The notes below the pieces were generated by a model. It did not search any database. It was given only the letters and a program-made list of their open reading frames with translations, and was not told the DNA's origin. A program made the position numbers and the translations under genes. A DNA stretch of 64,000 nucleotides from Hepsetus odoe (taxonomy: Eukaryota > Chordata > Actinopteri > Characiformes > Hepsetidae), in NCBI GenBank assembly GCA_017165825.1, contig CM029372.1, positions 28,241,074 to 28,305,073 on the forward strand. The letters run 5' to 3'. Below, piece by piece: positions 44,256 to 54,956 of this stretch. The first letter of the stretch is position 1. Each line of letters opens with the position of its first letter.

Positions 44256-45014
44256 CTGTGTGGAAGCCCCATGAAAGACTTCTTTCCAAATACCCCCATC
44301 TTGTGTCCTGATTATGTTACTGTAAGTATCAGAAAGTTTAAACTTAATATTATGTCTGTTTAAAAGGATGCTGGCCAGTAGGTACTGTATGGTGGTTTGG
44401 TAAAAAAGTTCATGAATCCTGACATGAGTTACTAATTGAAGATGACACTCAGTGTCTGTTCAGGTTAATGAAGGACAGCGTGGAACTGCAGTGGTTTTAC
44501 ACACCTGAACATTAATCTGTGTCCAGTTTATTATTTACATCAACACTCTTTAGTGATTTATCAGAACACTGGACATTTGGTATTTTGCACTTGTTTCTCA
44601 CTAATATTTATAATTTAAGCAGAGGGTGTGTGTTTCCAATGCCCATTTAAAACTGATTACTTACGATGCAGTTTGAGAAGGACAGCTGAAGATTTCTCAT
44701 CCCTGTAATTTCCATCTGTCTCTCCTTCCACAGTGAAGCTCAGGACATCCAGGTGACAGTCCTCCTCACATCACCTGATATCAATAAGGGACCACATGCT
44801 GTCCCCCAGTATAACTATCTCCCCATTACTCTAGAAAATAAACAGGACACCTTCATGAAGCGCTAGAGAAGAAAAACACCAAACACTGTTTACATGTTAG
44901 TAGTAATTGAACGGTTTTCTGAAGTAACTTTAACCTGTTAGCTTTCTGAGGTATCTATAGCCCATAGGCAACTTTAGTTTAACTTTAGTTTAGTTTTCGG
45001 AGGTTACTTTAGCC
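44256..45014. other. No gene seen
   Basis: The inverted duplication ends near 44350. A CTTCCACAG acceptor-like site at about 44727-44735 is followed by a short open stretch without family resemblance. Confidence 0.4.
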
Positions 45015-45295
45015 GTTAGCTTTCTGAGGTAAATATAAACCCTGTTAGCTTTCTGAGGTGAATATAAACCCTGTTAGCTTTCTGAGGTAAATATAAACCC
45101 TGTTAGCTTTCTGAGGTAAATATAAACCCTGTTAGTTTTCTGAGGTAAATATAAATCCTGTTAGTTTTCTGAGGTAAATATAAACCCTGTTAGCTTTCTG
45201 AGGTAACTTTAGCTGTTAGCTTTCTGAGGTAAATATAAACCCTGTTAGCTTTCTGAGGTAAATATAAACCCTGTTAGCTTTCTGAGGTAACATTA
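45015..45295. repeat. 29-bp minisatellite
   Basis: About nine units of GTTAGCTTTCTGAGGTAAAT plus ATAAACCCT, with small variants. Confidence 0.92.
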
Positions 45296-45452
45296 TCCCA
45301 TTACTGAGGTAACTTCAGCTTGATCTATTGGTTTATTGTTAGTTGTAGTTTTACTTCTGAGCTTAACGTAGCTAAAAATAAAGAAATGGGAGAAATAATT
45401 GTAAAATTGACTGTATAGCTGGAATTTTATTTTTACTAAAATATTAAAATAA

Positions 45453-45590
45453 GTCCCTGCGATGGGCTGGTGACCTGTCCAGGGTGTGTCCCCCGTTCTT
45501 CACCCTGTGTGAGCTGGGTTGGACTCCAGCACCCCCCCGCGAACCTGTTTGGGACAAGCGGCAGAAAATGGATGGATGGATGGATATTAA
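45453..45590 (+). repeat. SINE body and Rex3-like tail
   Basis: The body CTGGTGACCTGTCCAGGGTG is followed by GGGACAAGCGGCAGAAAATG and GGAT repeats. The tail closely resembles the 3' end of the LINE at 38166. Confidence 0.8.
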
Positions 45591-45708
45591 AATAAGAAAA
45601 TTTTTTCAAGAACAGCTCCACATTCACTTTATGTTAACTTAACCAAAAAGCCAACACTGGCCAGTATTTGCAAACCGGTTACTGTTAAATAAAGTTACTA
45701 AAACATCC

Positions 45709-45905
45709 ATCCATCCATTTTCTGCCACTTGTCCCAAGCGGGGTCACGGGGTCGCACTGGAGTCCAACCCAGCTCACACAGGGTGAAGGACGGGGGGCGC
45801 ATCCTGGACAGGTCGCCACCCCGTCGCAGGGAGGAGCGTGACGGGGACGGTACCTTGCTCAAGGGTACCTCAGGGCAACCTATTGGGAAGGGGTTCGAAC
45901 CCCAG
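45709..45905 (-). repeat. SINE (Rex3-tail subfamily), head-truncated
   Basis: The (ATCC)n start and complete body on the minus strand run up to the B box GGTTCGAACCCC; the head is lost. Confidence 0.8.
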
Positions 45906-45952
45906 ATTTACTAAAACATACTGTTTTAAATAATAGATAAAAACATATCAGG

Positions 45953-46258
45953 GGGCAGCGGTGGCCTTGTGGTTCGGGCGTTGGCCACATGATCGGAGGA
46001 TTGGGGGTTCGAACATTCGAGAAAATGAAATGGTATTGTTTGGTCAGTCAGTCATTTTCTGCCACTTGTCCCAAGCGGGGTCGCGGGGGAGTGCTGGAGT
46101 CCATCCCAGCTCACACAGGGCGAAGGACGGCCCATCGCAGGGAGGAGCGTGACAGGGATGGCACCTTGCTCAAGAGTACCACAGGGCAACCTATTGGGAA
46201 GGGGTTCGAACCCCCGATCCTCCGGCCAACGCCCTAACCACTAGGCCACCGCTGCCCC
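45953..46258. repeat. Two opposed SINE copies
   Basis: A plus-strand head alone (45953-46013, ending at GGGTTCGAAC) is followed by a full minus-strand Rex3-tail copy (46046-46258). The opposed arrangement could form a hairpin. Confidence 0.75.
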
Positions 46259-46463
46259 AATTGATATTGGTATAAAAACATATTATAAAATAATCCTCTG
46301 CTCCAGTGTTTTCTTTTTTTCCATTACGGTCATCAAGAACTTTCAAAGTAATATTTCCTTTAAACTGTGTTACTCTGTGTCATTGTGTCATTATTGTGTC
46401 ATTTGTTTCATCAGTGTTTGGGCTTGTGACATCACTGTGACATCACTGTGACATCACTGTGGC

Positions 46464-46721
46464 TGAATCTGGAGCGTTTCACTAGTTTATATTAAACTCT
46501 GTTCAGTTCTAAATGACTGTATTATTATGGACTCTGAATCTGGAGTGTTTCACTAGTTTATATTAAACTCTGTTCAGTTCTAAATGACTGTATTATTATA
46601 GACTCTGAATCTGGAGTGATTCACTAGTTTATATTAAACTCTGTTCAGTTCTAAATGACTGTATTATTATAGACTCTGAATCTGGAGTGTTTCACTAGTT
46701 TATATTAAACTCTGTTCAGTT
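46464..46721 (+). repeat. 71-bp satellite array running into gap
   Basis: Between three and four head-to-tail units of the satellite, cut by the N run at 46722. Confidence 0.95.
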
Positions 46722-47221
46722 NNNNNNNNNNNNNNNNNNNNNNNNNNNNNNNNNNNNNNNNNNNNNNNNNNNNNNNNNNNNNNNNNNNNNNNNNNNNNNN
46801 NNNNNNNNNNNNNNNNNNNNNNNNNNNNNNNNNNNNNNNNNNNNNNNNNNNNNNNNNNNNNNNNNNNNNNNNNNNNNNNNNNNNNNNNNNNNNNNNNNNN
46901 NNNNNNNNNNNNNNNNNNNNNNNNNNNNNNNNNNNNNNNNNNNNNNNNNNNNNNNNNNNNNNNNNNNNNNNNNNNNNNNNNNNNNNNNNNNNNNNNNNNN
47001 NNNNNNNNNNNNNNNNNNNNNNNNNNNNNNNNNNNNNNNNNNNNNNNNNNNNNNNNNNNNNNNNNNNNNNNNNNNNNNNNNNNNNNNNNNNNNNNNNNNN
47101 NNNNNNNNNNNNNNNNNNNNNNNNNNNNNNNNNNNNNNNNNNNNNNNNNNNNNNNNNNNNNNNNNNNNNNNNNNNNNNNNNNNNNNNNNNNNNNNNNNNN
47201 NNNNNNNNNNNNNNNNNNNNN
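46722..47221. other. Assembly gap (500 N)
   Basis: Exactly 500 N, entered from the satellite array on the left and from a (TA)n run (47222-47245) on the right. Confidence 0.99.
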
Positions 47222-47252
<31 letters not shown>

Positions 47253-47384
47253 ACCGGTGAACTTCTGCGTTGTGTTACTTTTTTTGGTACACGACACGGG
47301 AGTCTCCTTTTATTCCGACTGTACCCAATAGAGTCTCAAACTACTCCAAACTAGTCAGGAACACTTTCTAAACCGTCAGTTAGG

Positions 47385-47610
47385 CATTTTCTGCAGCTTG
47401 TCCCAAGTGGGGTCGCGGGGGAGTGCTGGAGTCCATCCCAGCTCACACAGGGTGAAGGACGGGGGACACACCCTGGACAGGTCACCAGCCCATCGCAGGG
47501 AGAAGCGAGACGGGGACGGCACCTTGCTCAAGGGTACCTCAGGGCAACCTATCAGGAAGGGGTTCGAACCCCTGATCCTCCGATCATGCGGCTAATGCCC
47601 GAACCACTAA
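47385..47610 (-). repeat. SINE (Rex3-tail subfamily)
   Basis: A near-complete minus-strand copy with B box GGTTCGAACCCC and a degraded head. Confidence 0.8.
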
Positions 47611-47660
47611 GCAATCACATTAATAACTCTAACAATAAGTTGAGTCAATATTAAACAAGC

Positions 47661-48118
47661 ATCTAGACCAGGGCTTGGCAACCCGCGGCTCTTTCATCCT
47701 TACGTTGTGGCTCCCTGTGGCTTTGGAAAATAAATAAATAAACATTTAAATGTAGTATATTTTTATTCGTTGTTTTTTTTATGTATTTCGAAATGTGAAG
47801 ATTATTGTGATTTCGTAACATTAAAATATAACGTATTTAAAACCAGTTGGACGCACGCCCGTTCAAAGCGCCCTCCCGGAAGACCTTCAACTCGGCGTGT
47901 CCTAAATAATGTTTTCTTTGCATAAATAAAATTTCACAAGCAATATAATAGCATATTGTTAATGCATAACATAAAAGTAAAAAAAAACAAAAACATATAA
48001 ACTGTGTTATCTTACATTTTAATTGTCAAAAAGGACAATTCCCGGTGCTTTCTCTTTTGTGGAAACTGGGTCCACATGGCTCTTTGAGTGTTAAAGGTTG
48101 CCGACCCCTGGTCTAGAC
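47661..48118. mobile_element. hAT-type MITE
   Basis: The terminal inverted repeats are CAGGGCTTGGCAACC (from 47669) and, inverted, CAGGGGTCGGCAACC (ending 48110). They are flanked by an 8-bp near-identical duplication (ATCTAGAC / GTCTAGAC). The GGCTCTTT motifs near both ends are typical of hAT elements. There is no transposase. Confidence 0.8.
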
Positions 48119-49112
48119 AGAACAGAAAAATGGACAGAATTGTATTTCCCATGTCCAGATCTGTTACTGGTGAACTTGTTGTTTCACAAACAGATTATAG
48201 AATATCTCTGCACAAAGTGTTGCCCAAAAACATCTCATCCTCCTATCACATTTCTTTATGGAGTTCTGGTGCGGTCACGTAATCTGATAGGGGTCGTCAG
48301 AAATGGCTTTCCGTTCATTTCACACTCAAAAGCTGGTTGGAGTCCACCAGGTAAACTTCTACTCTTTAAAAATCATCCCTGATGCTAAGACCTCTGTAAG
48401 TTCAATAAAAAGTTATAGACCTAATTAACACTGCTGTCTGTTTTGGGGGCGTTCATAAGGAAGCATGGGTGTTTCTAGGTGTTCAGGTGGAAACAAAGCC
48501 ACGTTCCTCACAGCCAGATGTAACTTCGTTTGCTGTATTTATTCTGAAAGTGAGTTAGATCTGATCTGTGTCGGGAGGCCTGATGGACTTCGCTTGTAAA
48601 TAAATAAAGTTTCGATATTGCATATAGTTGTGGGTACTTGATTTATAATTGTATATAGTTATTATTAGAAGATTTCTGAATGAAACTAACTCAATTATTT
48701 ATCTAATTATCTATATTTAAATAAATGTTGTTGTTTTAATAAATGTTCAGCAAAATTCTAGAAACATCAGGTGTGTTTATTTTGTCAGCTACAAGAGTAC
48801 CTGGACCAGAAGCTCTCCTCATTACAGCTGTATAAAGGGATCCAACAGTGTGAGTAAAATGAGATTAGGGTCACGGTTAAGAAATTAGAGAGTGAAATGA
48901 ACAGAAAGTCAGAGGTCACCATGATGCTGAAATTATGTTGGGTGACACTTTGTGCAGAGATGTTTTATAATCCATTTGAGAAATAAATTCTGTCTAGATG
49001 CACGTTTTATATTGACTTTTGTTAGAAACATTAATGTGATTGTTCATTTAATTTGATCTTTAAAAAAAACACACACACATTAAATGAGAAGAAAGCATCA
49101 AATGTCAGACAC
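48119..49112. other. No gene seen
   Basis: A mid-duplication spacer, AT-rich, with scattered stops in all frames. I recognise no repeat. Confidence 0.45.
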
Positions 49113-49253
49113 TGTAACGGTGGTGGGGTGCGGGAAGGACGTCAGTGCAGAGCCAGGAGTCGGTACATAGTTTTATTATTCCTGTTCACCAAAACAAGAT
49201 CCAAGGACTGCAGTTCTAACTAAAACCAAGATCCAAGGACTGCAGTTCTAACT
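49113..49253 (-). repeat. LTR fragment of the sushi-like family
   Basis: Read plus-wise it begins TGTAACGGTGGTGGGG. It matches the reverse of the LTR end at 10040-10184, including the CCAAGGACTGCAGTTCTAACT phrase, which is duplicated here. Confidence 0.75.
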
Positions 49254-49420
49254 ACATTTACGGCATTTAGCAGACGCTCTTATCCAGAGCAACTTCCAAG
49301 TCCTAATTACAGGGACAGTCCCCCTGGAGACACTCAGGGTTAAGGGTCTTGTTCAGGGACCCAGTGGTGGTAGTGGGATTCGAACCTGGGACCTCTTGAG
49401 CCATAGGTCCATAAGCAAGT
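49254..49420 (-). repeat. Third-type SINE
   Basis: The plus strand reads the tail first (GGCATTTAGCAGACGCTC) and then the body and B box complement GGGATTCGAACCTGGG. It is inserted directly next to the LTR fragment. Confidence 0.8.
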
Positions 49421-49538
49421 ATCTTCACTTCAGTCATTTTGAATCAAAAGTGTTGAAAACAAGCTCGAATGGAAACAGCGCAGCAGAAAGAATCTCGGAA
49501 CCCGCTAAACGACAAAAGTGAAAGTAAAGTGAACCTAC

Positions 49539-49602
49539 CTCCAGAAACAGTGGAAATAAAATACAGCAATAGCAGAACTGCTGCTGCGATGCCTCCATTC
49601 AT
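49539..49602 (-). pseudogene. Orphan MHC class I signal-peptide exon (locus C)
   Basis: The ATG is at 49602-49600, with 64 coding nt and the donor G|gtaggt at 49538. The peptide MNGGIAAAVLLLLYFI is plainly homologous to exon 1 of gene A, and it ends in the same phase. No alpha-1 to membrane exon follows on the minus strand within the next 11 kb of readable sequence, so the rest was lost, moved or lies in the gap. A LINE-tail insertion abuts the start codon. It could still act as a leader if spliced elsewhere, but there is no evidence for that. Confidence 0.75.
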
Positions 49603-49702
49603 TTCAAACTCATCACTTCTTCTTTTCTTCCTTTTTCTTTTGGCTACTCCCGTTGAAGGGTCGCCAAAGCGGATCAACTGTCTCCATTTCAAACTCATCA
49701 CT
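49600..49702 (-). mobile_element. RTE LINE-tail insertion with 18-bp target duplication at the exon 1 start codon
   Basis: CATTTCAAACTCATCACT occurs at 49600-49617 and again at 49685-49702. The 67 bp between them read, on the minus strand, as an RTE-type 3' end (GATCCGCTTTGGCGACCC, then a GAAGA-rich tail). The inner copy of the duplication supplies the ATG of the orphan exon. Confidence 0.85.
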
Positions 49703-49798
49703 GAAAAAGAGGAAAAAACTAATGCGTAGGTATTGCTTATCAAGAGCCGATTCTTTGAACCGGCTCTTCCGAGTGCACTTACAGACGCAAACAGGAAA

Positions 49799-49921
49799 TT
49801 GAAAGTCCTTGTCATTGCGAAGTCACAGCACAGCACACAGTGAACCACCTACTGATGGGGGAATCGAACCCACAACCTTCCAATGCAGGAGCAATTCCCT
49901 AACCACTTGGCCACTGCTGGA
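49799..49921 (-). repeat. SINE fragment (CACTTTCACTT-tail subfamily)
   Basis: Tail (GAAAGTCCTTGTCATTGCGA on the plus strand) joined to the head (GAATCGAACCCACAACC) with the body deleted. Confidence 0.7.
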
Positions 49922-50039
49922 AGAAGTGAAGAAACCGCGATTGGTTGTTCTGACATGTTCTTCTCGTGTCTCAGTGCTCCGGGTTTCCCCCACTGTCCAG
50001 GGATCTTCACGTCAGGTGGACTGGAGATGCTAAATTGGC

Positions 50040-50260
50040 CGTCTGATATACTCGTTCCTAATCTTGTCCATCTTTGTCCCTCCTGACACAAGTCTCAGCA
50101 TCAGGTTGACTCTGACATCTCCATCTTCACCTCCTGTATTTTCATCACCATCTCCAACCCATATAACACAGCTGGTCTCACTACGGTCTTCAACCCTTTT
50201 CACACAGCTGGTTTCACTATCGTCTCCGACCCATATAACTTATCTGGTCTCACTACTGAT
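50040..50260 (-). mobile_element. RTE-type LINE fragment
   Basis: The minus strand resembles the last part of an RTE reverse transcriptase (RPAVLYGLE-like and SGGTKMDK), with local duplication of ACCCATATAACACAGCTGGT-type phrases. Confidence 0.5.
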
Positions 50261-50310
50261 TAAAAGGTAAATGAGGAGAACATTCACACGCATTTGTTTC
50301 TGTTCAGCGC

Positions 50311-50443
50311 CACCCCACTTGGGACAAGCGGCAGAAAATGACTGACTGACTGACTACATATATAGACCCTGGACAGGTCGCGAGCCCATCGCAGGGAGGA
50401 GCGAGACGGGGACGGCCCTAACCACTAGGCCACCGCTGCCCTG
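50311..50443. repeat. SINE pieces
   Basis: A plus-strand tail (GGGACAAGCGGCAGAAAATG, 50318-50340) is followed by a minus-strand body and head piece (50365-50443). Confidence 0.65.
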
Positions 50444-50641
50444 CACTTTTTAAACAGATTCTGTATAATTATAACTATACAATATAACCTAATATATATT
50501 ATACACACACGCACGCACGCACAAAAATACAGAAACAAACATGTTACCCCGTTTTCTGTGACCATCCAGTGATGTGACCAGAGGAGACACTGTTTCAAAT
50601 ATTTCTTCTGAAGAAGCGCGCAGTAACTCACGCAATTGAAT

Positions 50642-50830
50642 GCGGTGGTGGTGGTCCAGTGGTGGGTTCTTGTCTATGGACCTATGGCTCAAGAGGTTCC
50701 AGGTTCAATCTCACCACTGGGTCCCTGAGCAAGACCCTTAATCCTGAGTTTCTCCAGGGGGACTGTCCCTGTAATCAGGGCATGGAAGTCTCTCTGGATA
50801 AGAACGTCTGCTAAATGCCGTAAATGTAAA
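50642..50830 (+). repeat. Third-type SINE, full length
   Basis: Head GGTGGTGGTCCAGTGGTGG, body GTCCCTGAGCAAGACCC, and tail CTCTGGATAAGAACGTCTGC then TAAATGCCGTAAATG. Confidence 0.8.
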
Positions 50831-51618
50831 TAAATCACCTTTCATTGCAGGAAGCCTTAGTTTCCTGTTTTTAAATAACATCCTTCAGACAAATTACTTA
50901 CTTTTATCCTCATTAATGTCTGAATTTCTGCTGTATTTGTTCTGAAAGTGAGTTAGTTTCTCATCGATTTTTCTTTATTTTACTTTTACAAATAACTGTT
51001 TTATGTATCTTTCTATATTTATTATATTTGTCTTTTATGCCTCTTAAATATATGTTAGGGAAATATTTTAATATCTAAGATTCATCTCTAATTAAAGTGT
51101 CATTTATTCCTGCTGAATGATTAGTAGCAGAGAAGATTTTGGCGGAGGAGCTTCCAGTATTTTCAAACAACACCAGCAGCTGAAAAATAGAGGAAAGAAC
51201 TGGCCATAAAATTACTGAAGGAGACCGGGACGATCTCAATGTACTGAAACATCATGTTCACACTGAACTATTGCAATAAATTTGACCAATCTTTTAATTA
51301 ATTATAATATGTTTATATTAAAAAGTCATCTGATCTTAATAATAATCATTCTGATCAGATGATCTGAGTGTGCTGTGCCATTACTGTGGGGAGAAATATA
51401 CAGACTTGGACTTCGAAACCTCAGAGGAGAGCGCCCACACTGACTTAGTGTTGTTCTCTTGGAGAGATAAAATGTTCACAGAAACAAAACAGACACCGCA
51501 AGCCTGAAAGAATAAAGAAAGTGACAGTAATATGTGTCATAGCATCTGGTTTCACATGTGTGTCATAACATCTCTCTATATAATCCTTTACGTTCACAGA
51601 TTCAGTGTGACGGCTGTC
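50831..51618. other. No gene seen
   Basis: AT-rich spacer between the duplication arms. I recognise no repeat or coding signal. Confidence 0.4.
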
Positions 51619-51850
51619 ATTTAGAACTGAACAGAGTTTAATATAAACTAGTGAAACACTCCAGATTCAGAGTCTATAATAATACAGTCATTTAGAACTG
51701 AACAGAGTTTAATATAAACTAGTGAAACGCTCCAGATTCAGAGTCTATAATAATACAGTCATTTAGAACTGAACAGAGTTCAGAGTTTGCCAACATTCTT
51801 TTAAATAGACATCATATATGACTGTATTATTATAGACTCTGAATCTGGAG
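51619..51850 (-). repeat. 71-bp satellite, reversed, with a short plus-strand piece
   Basis: More than two reversed units (51619-51785). After 35 bases, a plus-oriented fragment (51821-51850) follows, forming a small inverted arrangement. Confidence 0.9.
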
Positions 51851-52162
51851 GAGGCAGTGGTGGCCTAGTGGTTAGGGATGCCCTGCATCGGGTTCGATTC
51901 CCTCACAAGTAGGTTGCCCTGAGGTACCCCTGAGCAAGGTGCCATCCCTGCCCCTGTCCCTGCCCCTGTCCCTGCCCCTGTCCCTGCCCCTGTCCCTGCC
52001 CCTGTCCCTGCCCCTGTCCCTGCCCCTGCCCCTGCCCCTGCCCCCTTTCAATTGCTGCCCACTGCTGCACGGTGTTTGTGTGCATGGGTTAAATGCAGAG
52101 GTCCAATTTCATTGTGGTTCATTTGAATGCCTCGCGATGACAAGGGTTTTCACTTCACTTTA
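51849..52162 (+). repeat. SINE expanded by a 12-bp tandem array, at the right-arm junction
   Basis: The head GGCAGTGGTGGCCTAGTGG, a shortened B region and GAGGTACCCCTGAGCAAGG lead into an array of CCTGTCCCTGCC units (51945-52046). The normal end TTCAATTGCTGCCCACTGC and the CACTTCACTT tail follow. Confidence 0.85.
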
Positions 52163-53281
52163 ATATGAAGTTAAAAACTTTCTGATACTTGCAGTAACAT
52201 AATCAGGACACAAGATGGTGGCATTTGGCAAGAAGTCTTTCATGGGGTTTCCGCAGCATTTATCAGACATTCTTATCCAGAGTGACTTCCAGTTGCTTAT
52301 TGCAACTTTCCCCCTGGAAAAGGTGGACTGTCTAAAGTAGAGACACTGATTACCTGAAAGAGTTCAATGATCATTGTCTGTGTGGGATCATTAAGTTTTA
52401 GTCTAAAAATTAAAATAGATTAGAGCAAGTTGAGTCTGATTCAGATCAATTCTGAGCCTTTGGACCCCGAATCAGGCTTTTTGTTTAAGGGAAAAAAATA
52501 AAAGTATTTGACATCTTTGAATAGTTATTGGACAGCAAACAAGAAATCATGAAAGACAAACTGTCAGTGTGTGTGTATATACACTGGGCAAAAGTTTTAC
52601 AATGGATGCCCTTCTTGACATTTATCTTTATGGGACTGACATAAAGAAATTCACTGGTTTGTGTATCCCTGGGTTTAGCAGGGTACACATATTAATATAA
52701 TAATACAGCATATAGTGTGTAAATGAGTTTATATAGTCCAAAGTTATTTTCTTGAATATTCAGTACAGTAGTTTATCATATTCATTTTATTTTCCCTTAA
52801 TATTTTTTTATTTGTATTTTTTTATATTTCTCATGTCTACTTGTGCCTCTGTCCATCTGTGCAGTAGCAACAAAACCAATTTCCTTTGCGATCAATAAAC
52901 TTTTGTGATTAAGACTCTGATACAGTGAACAAAGTGTTCTGATCACATTCTGCCCCAAAAAATTAATCTGGAAATCTGTTTTATGTAAAGTAGTATTTGC
53001 CGAATTTGATGGTGTTCTTACAACTTACTGTATTTGGAAACCTTTTTCATCAATGTTTAAAAAATAAAACATTTCACCTCTTACACACTCAGAGCAAGTT
53101 AAAAATGAACATCAATCATTTGTTTTCAACTCGTTCAGCTTTAGAGCACTCAGTCATGATGTGCAACTGGAATTATACAAAATGGAAATGTATATAAAGT
53201 AAATCTACCTGTAAATCAACCAAAGTATGATTTTTGTATTTCCCTGTTCAGATGTAGCTATTTCAGTGACCATTTAGTAGC

Positions 53282-53880
53282 TAAATTGCAGAGAGGGACA
53301 GAGGGAAACTAAATAAACTGGTCAAGAGGGACAGCTCTGTCCTGGACTGCCCGCTGAAATCCATCGAGCAGGTAGGGGAGGAGAGGATGTTCTCCAAACT
53401 AACATCCATCAAGGACAACACCTCCCACCCCCTACAGGAGACTGTAGGAGCACTGAGCAGCTCGTTCAGCAGCAGACTGTTACACCCGCAGTGAAGAAGG
53501 AGCTACCGCAGGTCATTCCTACCTGCAGCAATAAGACTCCACAATTCAGCCTTGCATTACATATTTAATATTACTTGTTTATTATTATTATTATTATTAT
53601 TGTTATTGTTGTTGTTGTTGTTGTTATTGTTATTATAATTCTTATTATTACATGTATATTTACATTTACATTTATTTATTTATAATATATTATTATTTAC
53701 TATTATTTGCTCTCGGTGTATATGGACAAGTATTTGGATGTCTTTATATATTTTTTATATTTGTTTTTATATATTCTCTTTCTTTCTGTTCTTTCTTGTT
53801 AAGAGCCCTGTAACACCCGAATTTCACATTCTTGGGATAATAAAGGATTTTTCTATTCTATTATATTCTGTTCTATTCTA
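53282..53880 (+). mobile_element. LINE 3' fragment (Rex1/CR1-like, tentative)
   Basis: Plus-strand translation gives VLDCPLKSIEQVGEERM and KDNTSHPLQETVGALSSS, a C-terminal block common in fish LINEs. A TTA/TTG-rich 3' UTR follows, ending in a (TTCTA)n tail (about 53851-53880). The left arm lacks it. Confidence 0.65.
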
Positions 53881-54476
53881 AATCTTGTTGTATTGGATTG
53901 TCCCTCGCTTACTTTTAAAAGTTTCCCTGCTTAGATGATTCACAAAAATATTAACATTGCTTAAAATGTTTACATTTAAAATCTTTGGCTAAAATGTGCA
54001 AATATGGTAAAAAAGCGGTATCAGTGTTAAAATAAAATGACAAATGGTAAAACAAAAAAAGCCACAAACGTTCACTAGAAAAGGTAAATATGCAGCTTTA
54101 AGGAATTTTGTGAAAACACAGGTTACCAACAGGGCTCTGGGTTGCTAAAGTTCTTCCACAAAACCTTCAAATCAGGTCTTTATGGAGCTTCCATTGTGCA
54201 AGGCGGCACAGTTAAGGTGGATAAGGAAATGGTTGCTGCAGAAATATAACCTTGATCAAAGAAACCTAAATAGTGACCTAGTGGCCCAGGCCCATGAGCC
54301 TCCGATCCTGGGGCCTCGTCCCTTAACGCTAGAGTTTGGGCTTTGTGTGCCGTATTCACTGAGGACTGAAAGGTGTTTGTTTGCAGGGGGTCTGAAGAGC
54401 GTCGCTCCCACAGAGATCTTGTCAGACTAGCAGACTGGAGTGAAGAGGAAGCGAAGAAACCTGACCGTCTGGGAGG

Positions 54477-54538
54477 ATGTCTCTCTATACTCATTTGGTT
54501 TTACTGCTGGTGTCTCAGTGTCTCATCTTCACAAAGAG
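54477..54538 (+). CDS. Candidate signal-peptide exon, gene unknown
   Basis: ATG at 54477 (context GGGAGGATG). It encodes MSLYTHLVLLLVSQCLIF and then TKR, ending at a donor AG|gtaatt in phase 2. The leader-like composition suggests a secreted or membrane protein. I could not find a following exon in a compatible frame: joining to 54957 would give an immediate stop. It is convergent-side DNA of the gene B arm, and the left arm keeps only a few bases of it. Confidence 0.35.
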
Positions 54539-54956
54539 GTAATTTTATGACATAACATTAGATCTCCTTCTTCTTCTTCCAGCTGATCCTGTTAAAGGAT
54601 CAATCAGGTGCTCTAATTTAGTCCGTCAACCAAAACCAAAAAACAACTTAGGGTCTCCACAATCTTAAAACACTGCATTTATATCTTTCTACTGGTTTTA
54701 TCTCTTTGATGTGATATTAGATGCAGGTTGGGCTCCAGAAGACAAAGTAAAGTGTTTTTCATAAACTGGATGGTTGAGCTGGAGCGGCTACAAAACTGAT
54801 CTCAACTGATCATATTTAAACGAGGATGACGAGTGACATCCTTTCGTTTTTGTTAAGTTCAACCTGAGCTGCTTTAAATGAGGCTCAGCAAGGCTGTTGA
54901 GTCCTTTATTCAAGTCCAGAAATAACATGGAGTAGTAGCTTTACGGGACACTACAG

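Larger units (their letters stand above)
28500..44350 (+). repeat. Left arm of large inverted duplication (MHC gene A arm)
   Basis: This block, from upstream of gene A to about 44350, reappears in reverse complement at about 52166-64000. Matches include all MHC exons, shared intronic and 3' SINEs (36378 with 57712, 36565 with 57528), the block 41990-42330 with 54121-54480, 43720-43870 with 52320-52480, and the end 44290-44350 with 52166-52235. Arm-specific insertions are the LINE at 38166-41487 and the L2 piece at 43000-43690. Confidence 0.85.

Noticed and set aside
44727..44860. Acceptor-like CTTCCACAG followed by a short open stretch
   Set aside because: No matching donor, family resemblance or counterpart in the right arm.
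54180..54494. ORFs on both strands at 54180-54555
   Set aside because: They fall in duplicated flank and SINE remnant (matching 41990-42330). Only the leader-like exon at 54477 has a reason to be kept.
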